Below, piece after piece: positions 1 through 11,089 of a DNA stretch of 64,000 nucleotides. Origin of the DNA: Capsicum annuum (Eukaryota > Streptophyta > Magnoliopsida > Solanales > Solanaceae); NCBI RefSeq assembly GCF_002878395.1, contig NC_061115.1, positions 155,094,064 through 155,158,063 on the forward strand. The letters are read 5' to 3'. The translations under genes and the position numbers were made by a program. The notes beneath the pieces were generated by a model that saw nothing but the letters and a program-made list of their open reading frames with translations, was not told where the DNA came from and did no database searches. How positions within the stretch are numbered: the stretch's first letter is position 1; each line of letters starts with the position of its first letter.

Positions 1-222
1 TGAGTCCTAATCATTTGAGGATGATATTATTAGCTATTTCATTATCACAGTTAGCTTTCAGTAGATGGAGTTAGTTGGGGACATATCCCATCAACTCCTT
101 ATTTCTGCATTTTATATGATGTAATACCGTATATAGGTACAGATATCAGTCATAGATTAGCTTGTGGTCCTTTAGGTCATAAGCACTATATAGCATTCTG
201 GTAGCAGATTTAGGGTGTTACA
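1..222 (+). repeat. 3' tail of the 5' LTR of element A
   Basis: The stretch matches the last part of the 3' LTR of the same element (about 5466-5830): the same 'gttagttggggayatrtccc' word, the 'gttagcttgtggtccttta' word and the terminal GTGTTACA. It is shorter than the matching part of the 3' LTR because of an internal deletion around 105-125. The LTR ends at 222. Confidence 0.85.
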
Positions 223-226
223 AACT

Positions 227-239
227 TTGTATCAGAGCC
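227..239 (+). promoter_or_regulatory. Primer-binding site of element A (initiator tRNA-Met)
   Basis: Directly after the 5' LTR comes TTGTATCAGAGCC. The expected complement of the 3' end of initiator tRNA-Met is TGGTATCAGAGCC, so one G has changed to T. This is the standard site for priming minus-strand DNA synthesis in this retrotransposon group. Confidence 0.8.
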
Positions 240-445
240 TAAGGTTCAATAGAGTCCTAGGAAGTCTGAGAGCCACATCTAGTAGAGTCTGGTACATGGG
301 TGTGTTACATACCTCATTTATGTGCAGGAGGCTTTGAAATGTTTAATGAATAGTTTCCCTTCTTTCAGTATTTATGTCACTTCAATGAGCGTGAGCTCAA
401 ATTTAACTCATAGTCTAATCTATTTCTCCCTTTATTCTACAGAAC

Positions 446-1500
446 ATACCTCCTAAAAGAAGAAACGAAAATTAGACAGCCCCTCAGCCCGTCCTAGTAG
501 ACCCCATGGACGAACCCGTTTCTTATGCAAAGTTTAGAGATGCATTCACCACTCTTGCTAAGTTAGTTGCTACTCAGAATAAATGACCAACTATCATTCC
601 AACCAACCCAGTGGAAAATTTAGCTATAGCCAGGATTCGGTACTTCACCCGAATGAATCCTCCATCCTTTTACGGGTCTAAGTTAGAAGAGGATCCTCAG
701 GAGTTCCTAGACCAGGTTTAGAAGGTTATAGACATTATGGGGGTTACTTTTAGTGAGAGTGCTGAGCTAGCTACATATCAGTTACAGGATATTGCTCATA
801 CTTGGTTCAAACAGTTGGAAGCAGAGAGGGTTGTAGATGCAAGGACTATTGAGTGGGAGGAGTTTACTACTGCCTACTTAGATAGATTCTTTCCCCTAGA
901 GCTGAGAGAAGCTAAGGTTTTAGAATTTATCAAACTCAGGCAAGGCAATATGATGGTGAAAGATTATTCTCTTAAGTTTACTCACTTAGCCAGATATGCC
1001 TCTCATGTGGTTGCAGACAGTAGGTCAAAGATGAGTAAGTTTGTTTCTAGGGTGAATGATAGTGTGGTCAACGAGTGTATGTCTGCGATGTTGATTAGTG
1101 ACATAAACATTTCCAGGCTTATGACTCATGCTCAACAAATAGAAGAGTAGAAGATTAAGATGAGGGAGAAGTAGAATAAGAGAGCAAGGACAGGTAGTTT
1201 CAACTTTGCTCAACCCAAATTAGAAGGAGGGAATCATTCTCAATTCAATCCTAAGTCATCAGTTCCAGCTCCTTCTTCAGCTAGTGCTTGAGCTCCTAAG
1301 TTTAGGGACGGTAATAGAGATAGGGCGCCAGGCTCTAAGTCTCAGGGTAGTGTCAGCAATGTTCGAACTAATCTCCTTTGTCAGACTTATGGTAAGAACC
1401 ATAAGGGCGCTTGCAGAGCTGGCAGTGATATCTATTTCGGATGTGGAAAGCCAAGCCACAAATTTAGATATTGTTCCCAGTTAGGTTATCAGGTTCAGCA
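446..1500 (+). pseudogene. gag of element A (nucleocapsid/capsid), broken
   Basis: Gag packages the element RNA into virus-like particles in the cytoplasm. The expected start Met-Pro-Pro-Lys-Arg-Arg reads ATA instead of ATG at 446, and several in-frame stops follow (for example at 473-475 and near 720). The longest clean stretch, 737-1150, has the Retrotrans_gag core: WFKQLE, then TAYLDRFFP, REAKVLEF and DYSLKFTHLARYA. A zinc knuckle lies at about 1430-1475, but its first Cys is replaced by Tyr (YFGCGKPSHKFRYC). The order gag, protease, RT matches Del/Tekay chromoviruses. The copy cannot make a functional Gag. Confidence 0.9.
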
Positions 1501-1639
1501 GAACCGTTCCTCAGCCTAGTCCGATTACCCAAATCAGCAGGTCCACCTTCAGTGCTACAATTGGGCAACACCCAAATTGTCTTTATGCACTACAGTCCTG
1601 GTAAGATAAGGAAAATTCTCTTGATGTGGCTACTGGTAA

Positions 1640-3037
1640 GTTAAAGATCTTTCATTTGCATGTTTATGGTTTGCTAGACAACCCAAGTGTTTTTTGATAT
1701 TTTGTTACTCCTTACATAGCAGTTGATTTCGAAGTCAGTCCCAAAATTCTAGCAGAGCCCTTCTCGGTATCTACCCTAGTGGGTAAAACCATCATAGCCT
1801 AATGGGTATACTAGAACTTCCCGGTCATGATATTTCAGAAAGTCACTTTAGCAAATTTAGTCGAATTAGAGATCACTAATTTTGATGTCATTCTTAGTAT
1901 GGATTGGCTTTATTCCTTCTATACCACAGTCTACTCCAAAAATAAAATAGTCCAGTTTTAGTTTACGAATGAACCTATCCTAGAGTGGAATGGTCGTACT
2001 TCAGCGTTTAGAGGTCAGCTTGTTTCCTACCTTCCGGCACGGAAAATGATATCTAAGGGATGTGTCTATTATCTTTTTCATGTTAAGGACTCTAGCTACA
2101 AAACTCTTAAGTCTTGAATCAGTCCCAGTAGTGAATGAATATTTAGATGTCTTTCTCGAAGATCTTCCAGAAGTTCCTCTCAAAAGGGAAATAGACTTTG
2201 GCATTGATCTTCTTCTAGATACTCTACCCATATCTATTCTGCCATACAGAATGGCACCATTAGAACTCAAAGAACTGAAAGAGAAGTTGAAAGATCTCTT
2301 AGATAAGGGGTTTATCAGGCCCACTATGTTTCGTGGGGTGCACCAGTTTTATTTGTGTGCAAAAAAGATGATTCTCTCAGGATGTGTATTGATTATCGTC
2401 AGCTCAATAAATTCACAGTCAAGAACAAGTATCCACTTCCCTAAATTAATGACTTGTTTGACCAACTTCAGGGTGCCATCTATTTCTCTAAGATAGACCT
2501 CAGATCAGGATGTCATTAGCTCTGAGTCAGGGAATGTGATGTTCCAAAAATAGCTTTCCAAACTCGGTATGGTCACTTTAAATTCCTAGTCATGTCTTTT
2601 GGTCTTACCAATGCCCTAAAAACTTTCATGGAATTGATGAACTATGTGTTCAACAAATACTTGGACATGTTCGTTATAGTCTTTATAGATTATATTCTGG
2701 TCTATTCCTGCAGTGTGTGTGATCATGCTGACCATCTCAGAATTGTACTTCATACTCTCAGATCCCATCAATTGTTAGCCAAATTTAGTAAGTGTGAATT
2801 TTGGCTAAGGTCAGTAGCATTCCTTGTTTATATCATTCCAGTGATAGCATTAGAGTAGATCCTCAAAAGACCGAAGTCGCAAGAAACTGGCCTCGCCCTG
2901 TATCTCCATCAGATATCAAGAGTTTCTTGGGTTTGGCTAGCTATAACAAATGGTTTATTGAGGGATTTTCTTCAATTGCATCCCCCATGTCTAGATTGAA
3001 TCAGAAGAAAGTCAAGTTTCAAGTTTTTGTTCTTTGA
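1640..3037 (+). pseudogene. protease and reverse transcriptase of element A, broken and truncated
   Basis: The protease region shows LLDNPSVFF where relatives have LLDPGAS, and ends with FDVILSMDWL near 1881-1910. The RT part is readable in three pieces: 2062-2496 ([42 protein letters not shown]), 2592-2858 ([20 protein letters not shown], then FIDYILVYS) and 2801-3037 (SFLGLASYNKWF). The catalytic FIDDIL motif reads FIDYIL, so one of the two metal-binding aspartates is lost. Frameshifts lie near 2330 and 2810, with stops elsewhere. The coding trace stops at about 3020, with RNase H and integrase absent. Confidence 0.9.
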
Positions 3038-3520
3038 TATTGTATACCCGTACTTTTCCTAGCTTGAAAAGTTTTTCCAAGAATGTTAGAAGATTTTTTA
3101 AAAGATGAATCAACTTTTATAGATGTGGTATTTTCAAAATTTTCAATTTTCTCATGTGGTAAAATTCAATAAGATTTCCATCGATAGCAAATTCGCCAAA
3201 ATTCGACACCTGGGCAAAGAGTTAGAGCCATTTTAGTGAGGCAGTGTATCACCTGAGCCTTCAGTGGTCGCAGAGATAGCTCAAATGGAAATTATCAATT
3301 TCCAATGTTGCTCCACGATAATGGTGCATCGCGCTAAACTTCCAAGTTGTAGACAAGGTGGTAACGTGATATCTCCGTGTCACACCACTATACAGATTCC
3401 TAATTGTCCAATTCCAGTGACTTGGTGCGATAGTGGCGTGTCGCGCCGAGGATGAAAATCGAGAAATTTTCTCAGAAATTAAATACATGTCCTAGGGTTA
3501 AAAGGGTAAACTTCCCACCC

Positions 3521-3528
3521 TATATAAG
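3521..3528 (+). promoter_or_regulatory. Putative TATA box in the LTR of element A
   Basis: TATATAAG lies about 480 bp into the LTR, after the conserved 'gggttaaaagggtaaacttc' word. The equivalent position in both LTRs of element F reads TATTTAAG (32980-32987 and 40150-40157). The conserved placement suggests the RNA start of this LTR family. No transcript evidence can be seen from sequence. Confidence 0.5.
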
Positions 3529-4254
3529 CCTTATAACACGATATTTGGCCATAATTCAGTAGCTTACACTCAATTACTATAAAAAAAAATCTCAAGAACA
3601 AGCCCTATGGTTTTCATACAAGGTTCAATTCCTAGGGAATTCACCATCAAATTTCAAGAATCTCTTTGTCAATCTTCATAGAATCACGAACTAAGGTATG
3701 CATAGTGTTCATTAATGGAATCCTTTCATCCATGAAGCTCAAGAATCTCTTTTCTAAGTTTAAGCCTATGGATTTCTTTATGAATTTCATGTTTGGTTTG
3801 TTTTGTTTATGTTGAGGAATGATTAATTGAATTCAAATCCATGTTGGGTGATAAATTTATGTGGAATTGATTTGTATAGATGTATATTAATGTAAACCTA
3901 TTAATAAACCCTAGATGATGAAATTAGACATGAATCATGATGATTAATTGTTGTATAATGCTCTTTACATATGCTATGCCTACCATGTGTTTGATTAAAT
4001 GCCTAAATGAAGGAACAATGCCCAACTAGTATGATATCATGAAATACCTATGTATGTACAAGCTTATGCATATCACATCTTTGATGAGTGTTGTTGGTCA
4101 TGTGTTCAAATAAGCCATGCTATGTCAGTTTCTTCTCATCGAGTCCTGGGGGTACTTGTACCCAAACATTTAGCTGTGTTCCTAGATCCATGTCATGTTT
4201 TCATAATAGTCTCAGTTAAGCTATGATCCATAGAACTCAGTCAGTCATGTGACT

Positions 4255-4385
4255 CAAAAAATCTCAAAAATCTCAGTAATCTCAATGATCTCAGTACTTA
4301 GTAATCTCAGTAATCTCAATATTCCCAGTAAGTCTCAGTAACCTCAGTACTCTCAGTCAGTCCTCAGATCTCAGTAGTATTTTGT
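4255..4385 (+). repeat. CTCAGTA-rich short tandem array in the LTR
   Basis: At least ten imperfect copies of a 9-11 bp unit of the type 'aatctcagt' run head to tail. The matching place in the F LTRs (about 33710-33760 and 40900-40950) keeps only a few copies, so the array expanded in the A copy or shrank in F. Confidence 0.75.
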
Positions 4386-4839
4386 CATTGAACGAAACCC
4401 AGTAAATTCAGTTTAGTTCCGCTAAACTATACTATTAGTATCAGTTCAACACAATTAATCATGATTAATGTCTATTCAGATGGGAGTAGGAATTAGTACC
4501 GAGTAAACCCAAGGATAGGAACTCACCTGTTATTTGAGGGTGCGATTCTTAGAAGCAATAATTGTGTTCCAAAAATATGTAGCCAGAATAGGTTGAGACA
4601 TCGTAGCCTGCTATATGAAGGCATATGAGAATTCCCACCATTCTCATTAGAGTTACCTGTTATATAAGGGTTACTCACATGGTTTCCTTACCAGTGGTGA
4701 GGTATTGACACCCTTCCAATTAGGGCACAGATAGGACCCCAGCTCAGCTATTATAGCACATTTAGGGCATTTTGGTTAGATACTACTTCCCACAGTCTCA
4801 GTTATAGTCTCAATCTCAGTAAAAGAACTCAGATAGTTC

Positions 4840-5080
4840 TTCAGATTTCAAGACAATCTGATACAGTCAATTTAGATTTAGTAGGAAACTCAGCTAGTTC
4901 CATAAGATTCAGGACTGTCAGATACAGTCACTCATGTTATCAGTTATATCAGTTCTCAGAACTCATGTTATCAGTCATATCAGTTATCAGAACTTATATT
5001 ATTGGCATTCGACTTCAGGACTGTTAGATAAAGTCAACCAGACCAGTTCTTCATAATCAAAACTGTCAGACACAGTTATT
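4840..5080 (+). repeat. Dispersed direct repeats 'gactgtcagatacagtca' in the LTR
   Basis: Four or five imperfect copies of an 18-20 bp word with internal dyad character (CTGtcagataCAG) lie 30-100 bp apart. The same word recurs in both F LTRs (34185-34325 and 41370-41515). It is a shared structural module of this LTR family. Its role is unknown. Confidence 0.7.
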
Positions 5081-5095
5081 CATGTATCCATAACA

Positions 5096-5165
5096 TAGTA
5101 TCAGTCCCTCAGTATTCAGTAATATAGTATCAGTCCCTCAGTATTCAGTAATACAGTATCAGTCT
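5096..5165 (+). repeat. 29-bp tandem repeat, about 2.5 copies
   Basis: The unit beginning TAGTATCAGTCCCTCAG starts at 5096, 5125 and (as CAGTATC) 5154. The first two copies are nearly identical, which indicates a recent local duplication inside the LTR. Confidence 0.85.
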
Positions 5166-5830
5166 TTCTCATTCAACAGTGACTCAAATATTTATATCAG
5201 TAAACTCAGTAGTCAGAACTTAGTATTCAGTCCTATCACGATGCCAGTTACAGTTACATAGTCATGCATGTATTCTCACATTTATGTTAGTCAGTTAGTT
5301 AGTATTGTTCATGCATATGAACCATTTGAATTCAGCCTACCTCACTTGTATACCAGTACATTCAAAGTACTGACGCATTTGCGCTATGGTGTTTTATACC
5401 ATAGGTTTAGAAGCATGAGCTCCAGAGAACCAGTAGCATCCCAGTTCAGCGATCAGAGTTAGTAGAGAGTCCTCATCTTTTAAGGACATGATGATTACAT
5501 TATTATTTCAAGCTTAAGATTATTTTAGTAGTTGGAGTTAGTTGGGGATATGTCCCATCAACTCCTTATTCAGACAGTTTAGAGGTTTTCTGACTATAGC
5601 AAGTTAGACAGTTATTTCAGATTTGTTTTGGTATTATTATACCGCTTTTAGACATTGTTTTATCAAATGCTTATCTAGTTTGAACCTTATGGCCTTTCAG
5701 TACATGTTTCCATATTTATACAGAATATTATGCAGTGTTTAGATATAGATAGCAGTCATGGGTTAGCTTGTGGTCCTTTAGGGTCATGGGCACCGTATAG
5801 CATTCTGGCTCAGAAAATTAGGGCGTTACA

Positions 5831-5842
5831 GATACCAAGCTT
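5831..5842 (-). promoter_or_regulatory. Primer-binding site of minus-strand element C, cut by element A
   Basis: On the minus strand the sequence next to the LTR end reads AAGCTTGGTATC, the beginning of the AACTTGGTATCAGAGCC primer site used by the other elements here. It stops exactly where element A begins. The first bases right of A, GATAC, would be the 5-bp target duplicate of A's insertion. Confidence 0.65.
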
Positions 5843-8352
5843 TGTTATGACTCAAGGCTACCCCCTATTCATAACATAATGCTTGAAATCAAAAGTGATC
5901 CCAAGATAACCCATGAACTATCACACTGCTTGAGAAACTAATTTAATATGTATTAAATAGCTAGTTCTGTTGTGTTGAAACATAAGCATAATGAAATCTG
6001 AATTAGTACGTAACTGATAAAGTGTACAATTTGATAAATCTGAAGAGAGAAATTAAAATTTACATGAGTTACTGTAACTGACATTTATGAAGCCTTTACT
6101 ATACTGACTATAGATAGGTGGGATATGCCTCTAGCTTTCACTAATCAATACATAAAAATAATAATAAAAATAAAATACATGATCAACATCTGACTGGAGT
6201 CCTTAAAATAGGAGAACTCATCTTTTGTTGGCTAGACACTACAACCTTCTTACCATGATATGTGGACTACAACTAGTAGCTACATTATGAAACAATGTCG
6301 CCATATAGATGTATATATGGATCAATACTTCTGGAATGTACTGAGCTAGTGGGGGTGAATGGAATAAGAAAAATTGAGTTCATGCGTAATATTAAACATA
6401 CATGCTAAGTGTAAGTAAACTCACCAAGAGACTAAAATAAACTGAAAGCTAATATATCTTAAAACATAATTAACAAACAAAATCTGATAAGCTGGTGAGT
6501 CACTACAATTATTTGCTTAAAAATTTACTTTTTTAAAATAAGTAGAATTGAGGCTAGAAATCAATAAGACATGGAAACTATATGAATACTAGGTCTGAAA
6601 CTACATGATGGAAACTGACATAACTCTAGGATCTAAATATACAAATACACTGAGCCCAAAGGCATAAACATACACAGCCATAACATATACTAAGCCGATC
6701 TGATTAACTAAATGACTAATAGCTTAATACTGAAGAAATGACGTCTAAATATTGGATAACTAGTACTTGGATACAGATTAGCTGGTATCTGTATATTGAT
6801 TAATTGATAACTATAAATTGATTAACTGATAACTAATTACTGGTCATGTAAAATTGAATCGTACTTAGTCAGAATAACTGGACTAAAACTTTGAGGTACC
6901 GTGAATATGAGATAAGGACTAACTGAACAACATGCGATAACTGAGCATAAATATGTAAAAATGGTAAAATCTGAGAATGCAAGACTAATTGTATATCTAT
7001 TATGTTACTAAGATAAATATGTAATTTGAAAGACTAAAATCCATAAAATTAAATATCTAAAAGTCTATACACTAAGTCAAGCAAACCTGAACTAAAAATA
7101 CACCAAATACTATATTGAGACTGTGGGAGAAATTATCTAACATGCCCCAATCTGAGCTAATTGGGGTCCAACATGTAACCTTAGTTGGAAGGGTGCCAGC
7201 ATTGTGCCATGGATAGTAACACTGGCTGTCAAGATCAACTAATCTTGGGTCCTGAAGGACCAGGGTATAAATTCTAAACTGATGGGTGACCCCTGATAGG
7301 AAGTCAAGCCTAAAATGATGGGTGACTCTTCATATCCTACACTGGCTACATAGTTTTAGAATATAGGGACTGCTACTAACGACTCTACCTAACAAATGGG
7401 AAAACCATAGCCCCTGTATTCTCTCGGTGCTAAATCCTACTCCCAACTGAAAGACAATAAAAAACTAACTTGTTCATGCACTGTTAACTAGTACAGGTCA
7501 TGGTATTCTTAAAATAACAGTGCATATAGATTCTTGGGTAATTATTAAAATATAAACTAATAATGCCCATCATGAATATGAATATATGAATATACTGATA
7601 AGATTTATGTATTAACTGTCTGAGTACTTGAAAAGATGAATTTATGTAGATCACATAGGTATCGGGTGTTCATAACCCCCCAACACTGAATGAGTATAAA
7701 ATATGATATCAAAGTTGAAATAATGTAATAAGTGATTATGTTCAAGGACCCAAACATGGGCATTTCATCAAACATGTGAAAATCATAAACTTATTCTTGA
7801 GAATGTCATAAACATAAGGGAAATAATAGGATTCCGTGGCAGAAATCATAACTTGAGGATTTACCCTAAATCAACTGAACATGACATAGGAATTACAACA
7901 TTCAAAAGATGATATGACCCATTCCACTTGAACAAACTTATAATCATAACTTAAAATTGAATTAATAAAAGATTCATGGAAATAGTTCAACTTAATTATG
8001 TAAAACTCATAATTTAAAACTAAAAAAGGTTCTTGGGATCCATCAGTGAAAGAGGATCCATGGATGAACTCCGACATACCTTAAAGCATTAACTTGAAAG
8101 AGAAATACCAATCTTGATGATTTCTTGAAGGTTCTTAAACTTGGGGAACTTGAATTCTTAAATTATTGTTCTTGGGGGAAGGGAATGGTTTTTTTGGGAG
8201 GATAATTAGAGAAGAAGAGAAAAATTATACCCTAACTGATGCCCAAGTCTTGTTATTTATTATTGGGTTGAGGGGGAAAAGACCCAATTGCCCCTTAGGC
8301 ATTTAAATTTAAAACTAAATGCGATAACATTATCGCGATGCGGTCTATTCGC
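5843..8352 (-). repeat. 5' LTR of element C, left piece (3' part of the LTR)
   Basis: This is LTR sequence in reverse orientation. The left border on the minus strand reads ...GTCATAACA followed by the primer site, so it is a 5' LTR. Near 8040-8090 it carries the reverse complement of the 'aaggtatgtcgg ... catggatcc' block that lies about 700 bp into the other LTRs. It breaks at 8352 where element B begins, and continues at 20985. Joined length is about 2.86 kb. The open frames inside (7871-8077 and others) are not genes. Confidence 0.8.
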
Positions 8353-10828
8353 TGTAATACCTTGTACTTTCTTAGTCCCGTAGTATGTCAAGGGTCAAAT
8401 TTGAGATTGTATAACTCTTGATACGTGTAGAATTTTTCATCAATAAACCCACAAAATTATAGATAATTAAACCAGCTTTCCATCGATACCAATTTTGCCT
8501 AAATTCGATACTCGATTGAGAAGTTATGGCGATTTTAGTGAAAAATAGTAGAGTACCGCGATAGTACTGCATCGCGGTGAGGTGCATAATCGCAATTTCT
8601 ATTTTTCAGTTAGGCACCATGATTAGCCTGTGTCACGGTGGAGCCCAAATTCCCGTTCATCCTTTTCAAGTATCTTACCACAATTTGCCTATATCGCATC
8701 AAAATTCTCAAAACAACAGACACCGCATTGTGGTGGAGTGAAAAATGGCACTCGTCCTTTTATAGTGATGCAATCCGATTACGCCGCATCATGCCAAAAG
8801 CTAAAATGACACTCGTCCTTTTCCAGTAAGCCACCGTGATAAAAACCGCATCGCAGTGGGGCCCAAAATTGGGATTCTAGTTCTGAGTTAATTTTTCAAA
8901 AGGTCAATCAAGTCATTTCCCAAGCCCCCAAATCATGAAAAACACTAGATTAAACCTATTATAAGCATATTATGACTTTTCATCAAATTACTCTCCAAGA
9001 AACCCTAGAACCACAAAACTTAAACCTCAAGAAATCCAAATTCCACAATTCTTTTTCCAAGATAACCCAAAATTCATGATTCCCAATTCAAGATCTTTAA
9101 TAACCAATCTTCAAAAGCATAACTAGGAATTCAATTTTAAGCTTCTTTGTCAAATTCATTAATTAAGGTATGTGGGGTTATGAACAAGGATAATTCTTTC
9201 ATACTTGTGCCAAAAATTAGTTTTAAAGTTGATTTTTACATGAAATTATATGAATTTTTGTTTAGGTTTTATACCCACTTATTACTATTTGAAGTTTATG
9301 AGATTTTTAGAGATTTAGAAGTTGAATCGCATGTCTAGTTTTGTATTTTTATGCGTATTGCAGAAATTTCTAGATTTAGAATTGAATTATCAATATTTTC
9401 ATTATTTAGCATAAACTTTATGATGATTTGACATGAACTGGATGCATGGGTTACTAGCCCTAGTTTTAATGTTGATATTTCAAGAAGATTATGCTTTTAA
9501 GCATCCTCTGATTTGTTATATTCAAATTTTAAACAAAGATTTGATCTTTTGATCTCAGCATAGATATGAAATCCACTTTATAGATTTAACTACATTTTAC
9601 AGTACGCAAATGCACAAGATTTTTTCATTATAAACCCTTATAATTGTTTTAAAAGTTGATTTCCTATCGAATAACCATAATGATTAAAGGGAGTACTATT
9701 TAGCACCGAGTTGGGTATGTTCACATACCCCAAAACTATGAGCCAACATAGGTTCAGATTACCAGATTATTCCCATTTCTATATGGATGACAAATATAGA
9801 TGTGATCACTTAGATTAGGTTATACTCCTTGGCAATAGTATGACACCTATCCCAATGTAAGGTGTTCCCATAAGGGAACTGTACGTTGGAAACTATGAGA
9901 GCTCATATAGTGTATGTCAGTTAAAAGAACCTCCCTACAGCCTAATAGAAAAGACTACAGAAAAGAATAATAGAACAACTTTTAGAACTAAGTGTAAAGG
10001 CTCACAGTTTGATTCTGACATTGCTTTATATATGACATGGACAATATGATTTTAGCTTTGAGTTTATAGATATAAAAGTGATTCCTTTCTACACTTAGGC
10101 TGCATGATTTAAAGATAGAATACTTGTACAACTTTTAGAACTCAGTTTTATTACTCACAAGATTTATACAATATGTTTATCATTCATGATTCATGATTTT
10201 TAGCTTTTAGTTATTCCAGCCAATGTGAGTCATTTATACTTAGCATGCATTACTTTAAAAGTTTAAACAAACATTGAGATATTTTTTAACTTATGTATTA
10301 ACCCCCATATGCTCAACACATTCTAGAAGTACTAATCCACATATGTCTATGTGCTACATTGTCTCATAATGTAGGTTCAAGTGCTTAGTTTCTACAGCAT
10401 GAGTGATTTTGAGCATCTCCATCTACCTCCTGACATTTTGTGAGTCCTCATAGTTTAGGGACCCAGTTATTCAAAATTTTTAGTTCATTATAGTAGTTGA
10501 TTTAGTATTTTAGGTCAATTCAAGTTAGCTGGGGGATTGTCCAAGTGGCTCTCTAGTTAGTAGTAGTAGAGGCCTTTCAAACTGCTAGGTATGATTTAGA
10601 TTTCCAGTATTGACTGTCCAAACTTCTTAGTCAATTATTTTAATATATTATGTTCAGATAATTTTAGCTTAGATAAGATAGAATTCCATATTTTAGCTTT
10701 GATTATATTTATCTATAATTCTTTATTATGAGTTTCTGATTCAGTCAAAGACTTATAGGGTTAGCTTAAGGCTACTCATAGTCTTGAGCACAGTGTGATG
10801 CCTCGAGACTTATTTTTAGGGCATTACA
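8353..10828 (+). repeat. 5' LTR of element B (2,476 bp)
   Basis: It starts TGTAATACCTTGTACTTTC and ends GGGCATTACA. A CpG-rich hairpin block with repeated 'ggcactcgtccttttccagt' modules lies at 8540-8870. The block around 9150-9340 gives a small open frame (63 codons) that recurs, slightly altered, at 19336-19587 in the 3' LTR. It is LTR sequence, not a gene. Confidence 0.9.
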
Positions 10829-10832
10829 AACT

Positions 10833-10845
10833 TGGTACTAGAGCC
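10833..10845 (+). promoter_or_regulatory. Primer-binding site of element B (initiator tRNA-Met)
   Basis: TGGTACTAGAGCC follows the LTR end after four bases. It differs from the expected TGGTATCAGAGCC at two neighbouring positions. Confidence 0.8.
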
Positions 10846-11089
10846 TAAGGTTATAAGAGTCCTAGGGATTCAGACAAGCTGTGTTACGTAGAATCTTGAT
10901 CATAGGTGTGAAGCATGCCACATTTATGAGCAAGAGGCTATGAGATATTTTAAGGAAATCATTTTTTTCATGATCTATTATGCATATAGTGTCTCTATAT
11001 ACTTTTAACTCATGCTCTTATATCACAGTTGAATATGTTTCCTCATCTAGCTAATGCATACAGAAATGATAACTAGCCTCCCAGCTTGC

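Larger units (their letters stand above)
1..5830 (+). mobile_element. Element A: Ty3/Gypsy (Del/Tekay-like) retrotransposon, left end outside window
   Basis: Read left to right this is the tail of a 5' LTR, a primer-binding site, broken gag, protease and reverse transcriptase, then a 3' LTR. RNase H and integrase are missing: the reading ends just after the RT and jumps to the 3' LTR at 3041, so an internal deletion removed about the last half of pol. The 3' LTR ends at 5830 and is followed by GATAC, which lies in the primer-binding-site complement of the minus-strand element C. A therefore inserted there, and the matching 5-bp duplicate should lie to the left of the window. Its LTRs are the same subfamily as element G and related to F. 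Confidence 0.9.
3041..5830 (+). repeat. 3' LTR of element A (2,790 bp)
   Basis: The LTR starts TGTATACCCGTACTTTTCC and ends GGGCGTTACA. It is unusually long for a plant Gypsy LTR and rich in internal repeats. From left to right it holds a CpG-containing hairpin block (about 3190-3460), a TATA box at 3521, a CTCAGTA-rich array (4255-4385), repeats of 'gactgtcagatacagtca' (4840-5080) and a 29-bp tandem repeat (5096-5165). Small open frames inside it (for example 5268-5462) have no likeness to proteins. Confidence 0.9.

Noticed and set aside
227..239. tRNA-like word TATCAGAGCC as part of a tRNA gene
   Set aside because: It is the retrotransposon primer-binding site; no cloverleaf surrounds it, here or at the other LTR ends.
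9147..9338. 63-codon frame recurring at 19336-19587 as a conserved gene
   Set aside because: The recurrence is because both lie at the same place in the two LTRs of element B.
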